In this document: positions 11,235 to 23,046 of the stretch, in pieces | How positions within the stretch are numbered: position 1 is the first letter of the stretch | How the letters are laid out: each line of letters begins with the position of its first letter | Source of the DNA: Pseudorasbora parva | Lineage: Eukaryota > Chordata > Actinopteri > Cypriniformes > Gobionidae | Assembly (NCBI RefSeq): GCF_024679245.1 | Contig: NC_090191.1 | Coordinates: 4,233,004 to 4,297,003 of the forward strand | Direction: 5' to 3' | DNA length: 64,000 nt | Made by a program: the position numbers and the translations under genes | Notes under the pieces: generated by a model | Seen by the model: only the letters and a program-made list of their open reading frames with translations | Told to the model about the DNA's origin: nothing | Databases searched by the model: none

Positions 11235-12709
11235 CAGCTTTTTTCGCGCAGTCCTTTGCAAGAGATCTCAAGTAATTAATACTCCCTTAAAAAGGAATGA
11301 TCGGGACAACCTTTTAAACGCGGTTTGATTGCGAAATGAAATACTTGCTTTGGTTTGGCTTCAGGTGTGTGTCTTTCGGGGTTCTCAGAGTCTTTTCAGG
11401 GGAGTGAAGCGCGGATTGGGCTCTTGGAGGAATTTTTCGGGTGCAAGGCTTGTCATCTTCTCTCTATGGCGGAGTGCGGGGGTGGATTTCTCTCTCTCTG
11501 GCAGGTTTGCCGGCTCTCGTGTTTAGATGAATGCTCGTCTCTCTTTGGCGTAAATGCGTAAAGAGTCAGTGGTCCTCTTGGCTCTTATAGATGAGATGGG
11601 CTGATGCCCTACTTTTGAGATGATCCAATCACGTAAAGGGAGTCTAAAGGCGCGAACCTTCCTTTGTCTATTGAGCTCCCCCCTTCCTTGTGATTTAATC
11701 AAAATGGATGATGTATATAAACCCATGTGTTTACTCACAGAAAGCTGGTACTTCTGTACTAAGCATCTCGGTACAGTCGGGTTTCTGCGATCGAAGAGAT
11801 ACCATGAACTATAATATTGAGAGTTAAGAGTACAGAGATACAGAATTTCCGCAGTTACTAGCATACAGAGTTTGATTTACATACAACATCTTAGCTATTT
11901 TAATACATCACATAAAGAAATTAAGTCAAACAAAATATATATATTTAATACATTGATGAGGTAGTTTTTTGTCCAATTGTCCATATATGGCTGATCTGTG
12001 TGAAACAAACATCTGTGTCTCTCTGTATTGGGACTGTATGCGTGGGTCAGAGGTCGAAAAAGGGGGGTAACATGGGTGCGGGGTAGCAAAGTGGCTGAGG
12101 TGTCATCAACTTCAACGCTTACAATGCCTTCTCACAATCTCTTTGCAACACACAAGGGACCTTCTGTTTACGTTATGATCTGATTAGGGTATCACAGTAT
12201 GCGTGAGGGGGTTATACTCTGGTAATTCGGCCAGATAGCTTAACTGCCTATTCAGCCATTTGTGCTACAGTATGATAAAAGTAAAGACTTTTCAGAGACA
12301 TGAAGGATGCAATACTACTCAAGTTTGACATTGACAGAAACTGAGTTTTGAGCCTTGTTGGTGGTATTAACTAGCGGGTTAATTCTGTGTCCCATAGACA
12401 AGTATTATAAGCTAATCTGTTTTTAGAGATAAAACTCTTTATATTGGATTTTCATGAAAACGCACCCCATAGAACAATCTACTAGGTAACCATGGTTTAA
12501 TTACCCCAGGTTCATTTCTCACCGTTGTTGTCCTTTAAACTGATTTAGTACCCTAAAAATAAACAGCACATTATACAGTCTCTCAAACACGAGGTGTTTC
12601 CTGTCTGTGAAATTCATTCCACACTGATGACATTTAAAAAAAAAAGTTATTTCATACAGCAATACTCATGTGGTACTCCAGGGCTATTTTATACATAAAT
12701 CAAAAATCT
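10861..12709. other. Unassigned stretch downstream of FiNZ gene 1
   Basis: Contains a (GA)n microsatellite at about 11197-11233. The block at 11330-11560 is GT-rich, and 11640-11830 has TATATAAACCC-like sequence, but no LTR pair, TIRs or exons could be shown. It includes the 3' flank of the minus-strand zinc-finger gene. Confidence 0.3.
11197..11233. repeat. (GA)n microsatellite
   Basis: About 18 GA units. Confidence 0.95.
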
Positions 12710-13563
12710 TTACCCAGAGTGACCACATGTGAACGGCTTCTCTTCTGCATGAATTCTCATGTGGACTTTAAAGTGTCCCATTTGACTGAAACTCTTTCCA
12801 CACCGCAGACATGTGTAAGGTTTCTCTCCAGTGTGAACTCTCATGTGGACTTTAAAGTTTCCCATTTGACTGAAACTCTTTCCACACTGCAGACATGTGT
12901 AAGGTTTCTCTCCAGTGTGAACTCTCATGTGTCTGTCAAAGCTTCGTTTGTCAGCAAATCTCTTTCCACACTGAGGGCAGGTGTAAGATTTCTCTCCAGT
13001 GTGAACGTTCATGTGCTTGTCAAGGTTTCGTTTGTCAATAAATCTCTTTCCACACTGAGGGCAGGTGTAAGGCTTCTCTCCAGTGTGAATTCTCATGTGG
13101 ATTTTAAGGATATCTTTACTACTTAAAATCTTTCCACACTGAGGGCATGTGTAGGGCGTCTCTCCAGTGTGAACTCTCATGTGGCTGTTAAGGCTTCCTT
13201 TATTAGTGAAACTCTTTCCACACTGAGGGCAGGTGTAAGGCTTCTCTCCTGTGTGAATTCTTATGTGTCTTTTAAGGCTTCCTTTTAGAGTGAAACTCTT
13301 TCCACAGTGTTGGCAGGTGTAAGGCTTCTCTCCGTTGTGATTTTTTATGTGTCTGTCAAGGCTTCTTTTTGCAGTGTAATGCTTTCCACACTGTTTGCAG
13401 GTGAACTTACTTCTAGTTATTTTCTTTTCACCACTTTTTCGTGTCTTTTCAGTCTGTGAGCAACTAAACGTTTTTTCTCTTGTTATGAAATCATGATACT
13501 TATATCGCTCTTTCTCTTCCATTTCATTCAGTACTTCACTCTCCTCTTTCAGCACTATCAGGT
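12710..13563 (-). CDS. FiNZ-type C2H2 zinc-finger protein, gene 1, finger exon
   Basis: Terminal coding exon of a 337-residue protein whose first coding exon is 27748-27907. The acceptor (CACCTTAG) restores the frame: phase 1, Asp codon across the junction. It encodes a linker, LIVLKEESEVLNEMEEKE, a basic stretch, then eight C2H2 fingers with TGEKPYTC linkers. Predicted DNA-contact residues (-1,2,3,6) are ARSR, LGSR, NGSS, SDII, DRNK, DRSR, QGNV and QGHV. Fingers 7 and 8 are near copies. A ninth finger begins at PFTCGHSG but is cut by the stop. Family knowledge: such cyprinid proteins bind DNA in the nucleus and are proposed transposon repressors. The target is unknown. The Met at 13588 lies in the intron and is not the start. 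Confidence 0.9.
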
Positions 13564-13688
13564 CTAAGGTGAAAAGAGACAAATGCAAATTAACACCAGT
13601 TTAATGGCACAAAGCAACAAACAAAACATTTAGACATGTAAAGCATTAAAACCAATTGAAAAGGGAACCAGAGGGCCCAGAAGTTTAT

Positions 13689-13712
13689 GGGGGGGGGGGG
13701 GGGGGGGGGGGG
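13689..13712. repeat. Poly-G tract
   Basis: About 24 consecutive G just inside the large intron of FiNZ gene 1. It could form a G-quadruplex. Confidence 0.9.
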
Positions 13713-14023
13713 CATTGATATGAAGCCTGACTAAACTTTAGTTCAATTCTCTCGTCACTCATTAACAGAGGTGGAGGAAGTACTGAATCGCAGTACTTAA
13801 AGCTAAACTGTGTGATATTTCCCCCCATCTAGCGGTGTAAAGGTATATGACCATCCAGTGAATAATAGTTTCTGTTCCTGATTAACATGGCTTCCAGTTC
13901 GACCTCGTCCATGAGTGCAATCGAGTGTTAAAACGCGAAAGGTGAAGCTTGAATTTACGGGTATGTCCCTCTTTGGCTAATGTACTTTTAGATGAAGGGG
14001 CAACATGGCGACCCGCATTCAAA

Positions 14024-16212
14024 CAGGGTCCCCGCGGAGTCTTAAAAAGTATTAAATTTCAGAATCAAAATATAAGGCCTTAAAAAGTCTTAAATTCGTG
14101 GAAGCATTGCGTTCTAGGTCTTAAATCATGTTAAACAGGTCTTAATTTTCCTACGTCCATGTAACGCTACCTCATTGAAACGCTCTCACCTCCCGCAGCG
14201 CGCGCGTCTGTGTGTGTGTTTGTTCCGTGGTGTTTGTAGTTCTTTCTTTCGCTAGACCAACTATTGTTCGCTCTATTACAACTACAAATTAGGCAAGCAT
14301 GCCACTTATATTGCAGCCAATCAGCTTTCGTGTTATTGGCACGAGCCTCTTTCTGATCGTACCTCACAGACGCATAAAACGGATTTTAATCTTCAGCTGA
14401 GTCTGACGGTTGCTTGCAGTTCCGCGATCGTGAACGCGAAGGCGAATCTTTCTCACCATCTTGCTTAATGACCAAATAAAAGTATAATATACCCGATTGC
14501 ACTAAATAGAGTTAATAACAGTGATGTAAACGTCGAACTCCGATGTCAGACTGTAACGTTATGCGTTTGCTGCCTGTCAGCGCTCGCGCGAGTGTATTGA
14601 ATGTGTTATTTTTAGGCTCATTAGCCTAACGTTACTCTTGAACGATCAAATGTACACATTATGCATATTGATTTGAGTTAAAAAGTTTGGGAACTGTCAG
14701 TAAGTACTGGATCTGGGCATTAAAGCTCTCAAAGTGAAAGCAAACTAATATAGCTTAACAACAACACAAACGGGGAAAACAGCACTTACACTTAAAGGAA
14801 CACTCCAACTTTTTTAGAAATCGGGCTTATTCTACTTTGCTACATTTAGATATGTGGGGAAATGCATTTTAAGCTAAGCTAGCGGCGACCCTGCCAAACT
14901 AAAATATATATATTAGGGCTGGGTATCGATTCAGATGTTCAGATTCGATTCGATTTTGATTCACAAGTCCTCAAATCGATTCAATTTCGATTCTCAATTC
15001 GATTTTCGATTCAACTCAAATGAATATAGATTTAATACAAATACTATAGGTATTTATAAAAAAGAACAGTGAACATAAATGTGTAATTAAAAAGAAATGA
15101 AGAGCCACAATCATGTATGTTAAACTTTTTATTTTAGGTACACCTGAGTACATTAAAACAGAACGCATCTCTATATTTCAAATCCATACAATTGTTAAAT
15201 ACAATTTTGATGCAACTTTATTTAAAAAAAAATTATCTGAGAAGTATTTTATGGATGTTTTGATATATTTATTCTAAAACATAAAAAGCTAGGATATTGG
15301 ATGTTTTTTTATAGCAATTTTCAGTACACGACAAGCTTTTCTTGCAATTTTGCTGCTCATGTGTGCAAATTTACTTTTCATACATGAGAAATACGTTCAT
15401 AATTTTTTTAGTCTATGGGTGAGTAGTTGTCGTGGTAACAGACAACAATACCTTAACTGACTTAAGTTGACTGTGGACTAACTATTATTAGAGGAAATCT
15501 GTTTATAATATAAGCTATTAGGGTTTGAATCATTATAATTTGAATATGTCTATAATGGCTAACGTACATGCTTAAGTGACTGCTCAAGTTTGATCGTAAT
15601 GCAAGGCAAGCATTCGCATGTATGTAATTATTTTTAGCAGTTGTGTGCTCGGCTGTGTGTGTGTCACATTTTTAGTATTACTACAGCATTTTACCTCAGC
15701 TTTATAAAAGGCGACAACGCACCGGAAGCTGCCATTTAAACACTGAATGGATAAATGATGTGCGCCTCTTGCTCCTTTGTAAGATCGCGCAAGGCAAATG
15801 GGGGACATCTAGTGGAGAAGACTAGTAATTAGATTTACGTTAAGCTTATGTTCAATGTTAGCGGAAATAAATATTTTAAAAAAATCGATTCATGGCCTTT
15901 TGAGAATTGATTCTGAATCGACCAGATTTTAAAAACCGATTAATCGAAAAATCGTTTTTTTTTGCTCAGCCCTAATATATATATATATATATGCTAATCC
16001 TGGTGGGATTGAGCTATGAATAATAAGTTCATTAATACTTTGTTGAATTTAAAATAAATTAAATAATATAAGTTTAAGTAATTGAGTGATTCTGGATATC
16101 TTATGCATGTTTTTTTTATTGCGCAATATAGGTCTTAAATTTTATTCATAATGGTCTTAAAAAGGTCTTAAAAAGTCTTAAATTTGACTTGGTAAAACCT
16201 GCAGATACCCTG
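14024..16212. mobile_element. hAT-like non-autonomous element (CAGGGT...ACCCTG)
   Basis: Ends CAGGGTCCCCGCGGAGTCTT and its inverse form ...TGCAGATACCCTG. Subterminal regions are filled with repeated GTCTTAAA words. TTCAAA directly flanks both sides (14018-14023 and 16213-16218), within a 7-8-bp imperfect duplication. Comparison with the intact MITE at 10422 shows the empty site. It carries another hAT element at 14914-15974 and the start of a further repeat (TTAAAGGAACACTCC) near 14796. Confidence 0.75.
14914..15974. mobile_element. hAT-like element (TAGGGCTGGG...CAGCCCTA), 1061 bp
   Basis: Terminal TAGGGCTG/CAGCCCTA with subterminal ATCGATTC-rich repeats. Flanked by ATATATAT on both sides (14906-14913 and 15975-15982), consistent with an 8-bp hAT target duplication, although that sequence is low-complexity. 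It has no transposase frame. Same family as 20579-21433. Confidence 0.8.
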
Positions 16213-16277
16213 TTCAAACTCTTCACCCAAAATACTTTATTACTTAAAAGAAGTAAATATATATAAATAAATATGTA

Positions 16278-17479
16278 CAGTCCCTGACAAAAGTCTTGTC
16301 GCTTATCGCTTATGAAGTCATCAGGAATAGCTAAGAAAGCAGTCTTGCATGCCTCCCAGAGTTCATCAATATTCTTTGGTTTCGTCTTCCATGCGTCCTC
16401 TTTCATCCTACCCCACATATGCTCAATGATGTTCATGTCTGGTGACTGGGCTGGCCAATCCTGGAGCATCTTGATCTTCTTCGCCTTGAGGAACTTTGAT
16501 GTGGAGATGGAAGTATGCGATGGAGCACCGTCCTGCTGCATAATTTTGCCCCTTTTATGGTTGGGAATATAAGAAGTAGCTAAGATTTCTTGGTATTTTA
16601 GACTATTGATGTTGCCTTCCACCCTGCAGATCTCTTGCACACCCCCATACTTTTGATTTACCATGATTTTTCTGCCACCAAACTTCACTGTTTTCTGGGT
16701 GAATGTCGGATCCATTCTGGCTCCAGTAGGTCTCCTGCAATATTTGCGGCGATTGTAGTGTAATTCAACAGAAGATTCATCTGAAAAATACACCCTCTGC
16801 CACTTTTCCAGCGACCATGGAGGCCATTTCGAGACAGAATCCGACAAACTGTTCTGGTTGACACAGGGACTTCAGGTGACCAGGTCTCGTGGAGCTCTGC
16901 TGCAGTGGAAAATGGGCTGGCCTTGGATTTTCAAGCCGTCAAACAAACGGTCCTCTCAAGCAGTTGTCTTGCGGGGTCTGCCTGACCTGGGCTTGTCAAA
17001 AACGTCTCCAGTCTCTTCAAATCTTTTTTTTATCCTCTGTACTTGACGCTGAGAAACACTGAAGGTCACTGCCACATCAGCAGTGGATCTGGTCTTCAGC
17101 CTCATGATAATCAAAACTTTAGTCTCAGGGTGAATCTTAGGCATGTTTGCAGAGGTCTAGTTGCAGTTGATGTGAAGGTCTAGCGTACTGGGGTTCTTTT
17201 TATACACACTTGAGACCTAATTGATCCATTATTAGTCACAGGTGAAGCTCATATGACAAGGTGACAACACTTATGTCTTTGCAAAAATTGACTCAATGGG
17301 CTTTACCAAGCTGTGAATATTAGAATACTTTTTGAAAGTTTAGTTTTTCACTGAAACATTACAAAAGCTGGCGGGATTAAAATGAGCCATTTCTTGTAAA
17401 AATATCTTGATTAGAAATATATTTCAGCGGCACTTTAGGTCAATTTGTACACAAGCGACAAGACTTTTGTCAGGGACTG
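16278..17479 (-). mobile_element. Tc1/mariner transposon, ~1.2 kb
   Basis: Terminal inverted repeats CAGTCCCTGACAAAAGTCTT (left) and the inverse at the right, each bordered by TA (16276-16277 and 17480-17481), the canonical Tc1/mariner target duplication. It is inserted in the MITE at 13797-17550: the flanks ...AAATAAATATG and TATATTTTTGAAAG are contiguous in the intact relative. It carries the transposase remnant described separately. Confidence 0.9.
16310..17144 (-). pseudogene. Tc1-family transposase, frame-broken
   Basis: The N-terminal part (17144-16956) starts MPKIHPETKVLIIMRLK and continues with a paired-like helix-turn-helix ending in KPRSGRPRKTT. The catalytic part (16847-16310) is in a separate frame, with a frameshift between about 16850 and 16955. 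It contains FSDESSVEL (first Asp), QQDGAPSHTS (second Asp) and WPAQSPDMNIIEHMWG (third acidic residue, Glu), so all three catalytic acidic positions survive. Reading frames run into the terminal repeat at the C-terminus. Closest general class: Tc1-like DDE transposases of fish. Confidence 0.85.
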
Positions 17480-17578
17480 TATATATTTTTGAAAGAACTA
17501 AGTGTTTTTAGCTAATAATAAACTAAAAAAGTTACACAGTGTAGCTTTAAGTAAAAGTACAAGTAACTTAGTAAATTA

Positions 17579-17604
17579 TGGGTTAGGGTTAGGGTTAGGG
17601 TTAG
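17579..17604. repeat. Interstitial telomere-like tract (TTAGGG)4
   Basis: Four tandem TTAGGG units. They lie between the end of the MITE at 17550 and the start of the inverted arm at about 17605. Confidence 0.9.
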
Positions 17605-18051
17605 CCCTTCTGAGCTGTAAACGCCAAACTCTTGCCGGGCCAATCCCATCGTGTATAGAGTTGGTGGGCGGGGCCATAATGATGATGGCCGAGTTGCGTT
17701 TGCGTGCTTCTAGTAAACACAGAAACTGGCGAATGGCGGTCTTTCGAATCAGCTTTGACCGTGACTCTGGAAGTTAAGCTTGGAGTTGAGCTTTTCTCCT
17801 AGAAAAGAACAAATAACGGCACTGAAGTCATTCTTACAAAGGGAAGATGTGTTCAGAGTTTTGCCGACCGGATACGGTGAATGTTTAATCTATCAACAAG
17901 CTCCTTCATTGCTCTGGTTGGTTGTAGCGCTATCCTATTGCGTGCAGAGGAAGTTTGAAAGACAACCGTTTATCCCGCCCCTTGGATTGAGCTGTCAATG
18001 GTGAGTTTCCAGACCAAATATCTTGATGTGGGTCTGGCTTGTCAGGCTAGG
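17605..18051 (+). repeat. Inverted arm A of a ~450-bp repeat carrying a RecQ-helicase-like fragment
   Basis: This block recurs in inverse orientation at 21819-22265 with high similarity, so the two flank the LINE between them. It includes a coding-like stretch (17790-17910) reading EQITALKSFLQREDVFRVLP then TGYGECLIYQ. That resembles the start of a RecQ-type helicase domain (Q-motif region followed by a Walker A-like TGYGKS-type loop), with the Walker lysine replaced in this copy. After it the frame loses similarity. Whether the block is itself a transposon is not settled, because clear TIRs were not seen. Confidence 0.7.
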
Positions 18052-18488
18052 CTGCCTTGGTTCCAGACACAAAACTCTACGTCAACAGATTAATGAAACT
18101 TCAACGGAGATACTTTGGAAACAGAGCCTTTAACAAAAATGGATGTCACTGTTGAGGCCCACCCAAACATCTGCATTGCCCACACAATTAGAATTTAGGA
18201 ACTAGTGTTCATTTGTTTTTACGATTTCTCAATTGATTAAAACAACCTGAGGTGGCCTCTGTGTTGAAAGTTGTAATTAAGGGCTTCAGAATGCCCCAAA
18301 CACAAAAATAACACAAGAAATTTGCTACGGGGATCTTTACAAAAAAATATATATAAAAGTTGCGCAATTGAATAAAAAAAAAACACCTTCTGTGTGGAAT
18401 CGAATTGCCCCTCTGCCATGCAAACTTGTGTTACCCGTAACTGACTCATCAGAAAGTGAGGATTGAAACTGCTCGATTTGCACATCTC

Positions 18489-21400
18489 AATGTTCATTCA
18501 ATGAATAAAAAGACTGCTGTACTTCATCAGCTGTACTTCATCTTCACGATATCATATCGGACAATGCTTTGGACTTTTTTTGTATCTGTGAGACTTGGCA
18601 CCAACCAAACGATTTCATAAACTTAAATATGAGTGCGCCACCGGGATATACATATATTGAGAGACCATGTCAAAGTGGCAAAGGTGGCGGTCTCGCTGTT
18701 ATTTACAGAGCCGATATATCTGTCACGGAAATTACCATTCCCTGTGTATCATCATTTGAGTGCATTGCTTTTAAAGTGAATGGAGTCTCACCTGTCCTTA
18801 TTGTACTCATATATCGACCTCCAAAACCAAATCCTATGTTTTTTAATGAACTCACAGAGCTACTTACATCTCTTAGTGCTGTTTGTCCAGCAATGATCGT
18901 GACTGGAGACATTAATATTCATATGGACAACTCAAATAGTAATTTAACAGTTGATTTCATGGATGCACTAGACTGTTTTAACATGATTCAGCACGTGAAA
19001 TTTCCCACTCATAATAAAGGTCACACACTAGATCTGGTATGTTCTGTTGGAGTGGACATTGATAACCTAGATAGTAGTGACTTGTGTATCAGTGATCATA
19101 AGCTTCTCACTTTTAATTTAAATGTTCCACTTTTAAGTAGTACTCAAACAAGGGTCATTAGTTTTAGAAATGTCAAGAATCTTAACTATGACAATCTCTC
19201 CTGCCTGATCTCAGAGCACTCAGCTGTAGAAACTGTTGATCACTATAATTCTATTTTGTCATCTGCTTTGGATGAATTAGCCCCTAGAAGAGAACGTGTT
19301 GTTTCATTTAGTAAATCTTCTCCATGGTACACCACTGAGTTAAGGGCTATGAAGATAAAAAGCAGGCAGCTTGAACGTCAATATAAGAAATCGGGTTTGA
19401 CAGTTCATAGACTCATGTACGACGGTCATTTGAGTCAATACGCTGAAGCACTCAAAGCAGCAAGAACAAAGTACTACTCATCTATTATTAGTGATGGTGC
19501 TGCAAACCCAAATAAGATTTTTAAGACAATCAACAGCCTTCTTGCACCAATCAAGGTACCAATTTGTTCCTCTGTACAGGAGTGTAACAAGTTTTAGCAT
19601 AGTCACTAATGATTGTATTCTGAAATTAGTGATGGCAATAAATACAACTACATGTACTCTTGACCCAATCCCAACATCTGTTCTAAAGGGATGCCTCTCG
19701 TCAATTTGCCCCCTCATCTTGAACATTGTGAACACCTCCCTCATTACTGGTTCAGTTCCAAAAGCCCTTAAAGTGGCAGCTATTACACCAGTCCTTAAAA
19801 AGCCTGGATGTGATAGGTCTGTAATTAGATAGATCTGACTTATCTCAAACTTACCCTTTCTTGCTAAAGTTTTAGAACATGTTGTTGTGGCACAGCTCCA
19901 CTCACACTTGTCTTCCAACAAGCTTTTTGAACCTTTCCAGTCTGGGTTTAGAAAGGGACATAGTACAGAAACAGCCCTGGTTCGAGTTATGAATGATCTG
20001 CTTATCTCAGCTGACTCTGGAGCCTCCACCATCCTGGTTCTTTTTGATCTTAGTGCTGCATTTGATACAGTGTGCCATTCTATCCTGATAAACAGGCTGG
20101 AGAGATGGCTTGGTATCACTGGCACGGTACTTAACTGGTTTAAATCTTACCTGACTGATCGTACCCAGTTTGTTGTTTTGGGAAACAACAAATCTGAACT
20201 TGGACAGGTCTGTCATGGTGTTCCTCAGGGATCTGTACTGGGTCCTATATTGTTTAGTGTGTATATGCTTCCTTTGGGACAAATTATTAGGAAATATGGT
20301 TTGGGGTATCACTTTTATGCAGATGTTATGCAAATTTACATCAGCTCCAATCTGATCCTACTCTCACCTCAACAGTTCCTTCAGAGTGTGTGCTGGAAAT
20401 AAAAACATGGATGCACCTTAATTTTTTAAAACTGAATTCTTCTAAAACAGAGGTTCTACTCATTGGCACACCAGTGGCTATTCATAAGGGTAGCAATCTG
20501 AATTTGATTATGGATGACTGTGTTGTACTTCCATCTGCTCAGGCTCGCAACCTTGGAGTAATTTTTGACACTCATCTGTAGGGCTGTGTTAAAAAAAAAT
20601 CGATTCACCAATTCTGAATCGATTTTCATATTAATTTCTAAAGATCGATCCGTAACTCAGAGGATCGATTTAATAATAGGCCTACATTGAATTTTAAATT
20701 TGCCGTGTCATTGAATTCACGCATGCGCGCGAGGTGGAAGGACGTTAACACAACGAACATGGCAGCCTTGAAAACTCCAGAAACGCCGCGGACAGAGAAT
20801 ACTGGCTGGCATTTTCAATTGTTTTCAATGAGAGCGCCACGTTTTTAGAACGCCTGGAGCGCACCGAGGCGCTGAGCGAGTAGGATTTTCCGTATCATAA
20901 CAACAAGCAAGTCTCAACTGAGGAGAAAAAACGCTGCCTGCCAAAACGCTCTCAAGCGCTCACAGCGGGGAGTTTTCAGCTGAGCGCCTAACGTTTTCAG
21001 CTGGCTAAAAACGCTTTGGTGGACACACAGCCTAACGTTATACCCCCGTCACCGTGCTGAAGAACACAGCCGTTCTCACTGCAGCGCGCGCCTCTTACTG
21101 CCAAGGAAGTTGTAATGGCTGCGTTGTCATGACGGCGCGCGACAGCACAGCTCCACAGTGCGCGTTCGCTGACTAGAGCAGCCTGGAAGGGGGATTGTTC
21201 TTTACAACCATCAATACTCCATTCATTTGCAGTTGATTGTCTATAATAATTGTATCAATATGTTGCATAACTACAGTCCTGTAATTCAGGTAACAGCTGG
21301 AAAAAAATGCTTTCTTCAAAAACACTTGATCTCGAAAATCGGATCGGATCGAATTAAATAATGATAATCGATTCAAGATCTTGAGAATCGGAATCGAATC

Positions 21401-21818
21401 GATTCTTGAAATTTGAATCGAAACCCAGCCCTACTCATCTGACACTAGACTCTCACATTAAGAGTATTACAAAATCTGCTTTCCATCACCTAAGAAACAT
21501 CGCAAGAATTAGGCCTTTCCTCAGTCCACCTGACGCTGAAAGGCTTGTTCATGCATTTGTCACTTCCAGGATAGACTACTGTAATGCACTATTCATTGGC
21601 TTACCAGCTAAATTAATCAAACGCCTCCAGTATATCCAGAATTCAGCTGCTCGTATTCTCACATATACTCCATCACGTCAGCATATTACAGGCATGCTCT
21701 ATAGTTTGCATTGGCTTCCTGTAGAGTCACGTAGTGATTTTAAAACGCTAACATTAACATACAAAGCTATCCATGGAACTGCCCCTTCTTATATTTGTGA
21801 CTTAATCACCCGATACAT
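18489..21818 (+). pseudogene. L2-like non-LTR retrotransposon, broken and interrupted
   Basis: Endonuclease domain at 18489-19300: CETWHQ, GGLAVIYR, VLIYRPP, VTGDINIH and SDHKLL blocks of the EEP family, with an upstream frameshift near 18545. The reverse transcriptase follows in shifted frames: ITPVLKKPG (19790), PFQSGFRKGHSTETAL (19935), VLFDLSAAFDTV (about 20040), HGVPQGSVLGPILFSVYML (20216). The catalytic YADD box reads YADVMQIY here, so an Asp is lost. The C-terminal part (21434-21818: LTLDSHIKSI, RIDYCNALF, NSAARILT, LHWLPV) continues exactly after the hAT insertion at 20579-21433. A deletion near 19597 removes part of the linker. The 3' end is cut at 21818 by arm B. Dead element. Confidence 0.88.
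20579..21433. mobile_element. hAT-like element (855 bp) inserted in the LINE
   Basis: Ends TAGGGCTG and CAGCCCTA with ATCGATT-rich subterminal repeats. It is flanked by a perfect 8-bp duplication CTCATCTG (20571-20578 and 21434-21441). Without the element, the LINE frame reads straight through (VIFDTHLTLDSHIKSI), which proves the insertion point. Same family as 14914-15974 but with a different interior. Confidence 0.93.
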
Positions 21819-22265
21819 TAGCCTGACAAGCCAGACCCACATCAAGATGTTTGGTCTGGAAACTCACCATTGACAGCTCAATCCGAGGGGCGGATAAACG
21901 GTTGTCTTTCAAACTCCCTCTGCACGCGATAGGATAGCGCTACACCAACCAGAGCAACGAAGGTGAAACAGAGCTTGTTGATAGATTAAACATTCGCCGT
22001 ATCCGGTCGGAAAAATTCAGAACACATCTTTCCTTTTTAAGAATGACTTCAGTGCCGCTCTTTGTTCTTTTCTAGGAGAAAAGCTCAACTCCAAGTCTTC
22101 CAGAGTCGCGGTCAAAGCTGATTCGAAAGACTGCCGTTCGCCAGTTTCTGTGTTTACTAGAAGCACGCAAACGCAACTCGGCCGTCGTCATTATGGCCCC
22201 GCCCGCCGACTCTATACACGATGTGATTGGCCCAGCAAGAGTTAGGCGAACACAGCTCAGAAGGG
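21819..22265 (-). repeat. Inverted arm B of the ~450-bp repeat with helicase-like fragment
   Basis: Inverse copy of 17605-18051. Shared landmarks are GTGGGTCTGGCTTGTCAGGC, CGTTTATCC, CTTTTCTCCTAGAAAAGAAC and GGGGCCATAATGA. A small insertion and indels differ in the helicase-like part. It abuts the truncated 3' end of the L2-like LINE. Confidence 0.85.
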
Positions 22266-23046
22266 TATTGAGTAAATTTTGAAATTATAAAAATATAAAT
22301 TTTGAAAGACCGTTGTATCGATAAGCTCTGACGTTATCGGTTCTGCTGTAGGTACTTTTGAAAATACACGTGACCTGAGAGAGAGAGAGAGCAAGCGAGC
22401 GAGAGAGACACAAACGACAGCCGAGGACAGAACTAAACATTCAAACATAGCCTGGTTACACTTTAGATCTGTGATAGTCTGATTTTATTTTAGATTTTGG
22501 CTTCCAAAGATTATAATAATAATATTTATGTCTAGCGCAACTTTGCAGCACTGCCATTTCTCCCTAAAACTCAAACGTAATGACAGAATCAGCACGATCA
22601 GTGATTGTTGTAAAATTCAGTCTAGCTACTGTTGGTTGTGGGACGCGTTTAATAATAAAAAGAGCGATTAAAACCACAAAAATGTCCGCAAGAGATTGTT
22701 CCCAAGTCGGCACGCGCTGAAACAGCCGCAACGAGACGAGCAAATCACACTTTCGGTTTCATACTCTCGTCTAAACGATCAAATGTACACAAACATCTAT
22801 GTCAAAATGACCGGCTCGAGTCTCTTAAACACAACACAGTTTGTGTCTAAAATGGACGTAGTTATTATGGATATAGTCAGGAGAAAATGTAGTGCATCTG
22901 CCTATTATCAGTCGTCTATAGAGCTGCACATCTGTCTTAAAGAGGCAGCGGTGTAAATAAACATGCTGACGGATTACTGCGAATTAAACAACCAAATACA
23001 AAGAGCAAATCACTCACAGCTCTTGAATGAATAAATTCAGCTTTAA

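Larger units (their letters stand above)
13797..17550. mobile_element. Short TIR element, second copy, split by two nested transposons
   Basis: Inverse-orientation relative of the element at 10422-10860: the same TIR (TTAAAGCTA...CTGTGTGATA at left, ACACAGTGTAGCTTTAA at right) and the same internal phrases (ATCTAGCGGTG, GCAACATGGCGAC, GAAAGAACTAAGTG). Removing the insertions at 14024-16212 and 16278-17479 brings it back to about the size of the reference copy. Confidence 0.85.

Noticed and set aside
11330..11830. Possible solo LTR (TATATAAACCC and GC-rich head)
   Set aside because: No TG...CA borders, partner LTR or target duplication could be shown.
12668..13126. Plus-strand frame opposite the zinc-finger exon
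   Set aside because: Antisense shadow of the repeated C2H2 fingers.
17780..18004. Stand-alone helicase gene
   Set aside because: Only the first part of a helicase-like domain, with the Walker lysine altered, inside a repeat that is present twice.
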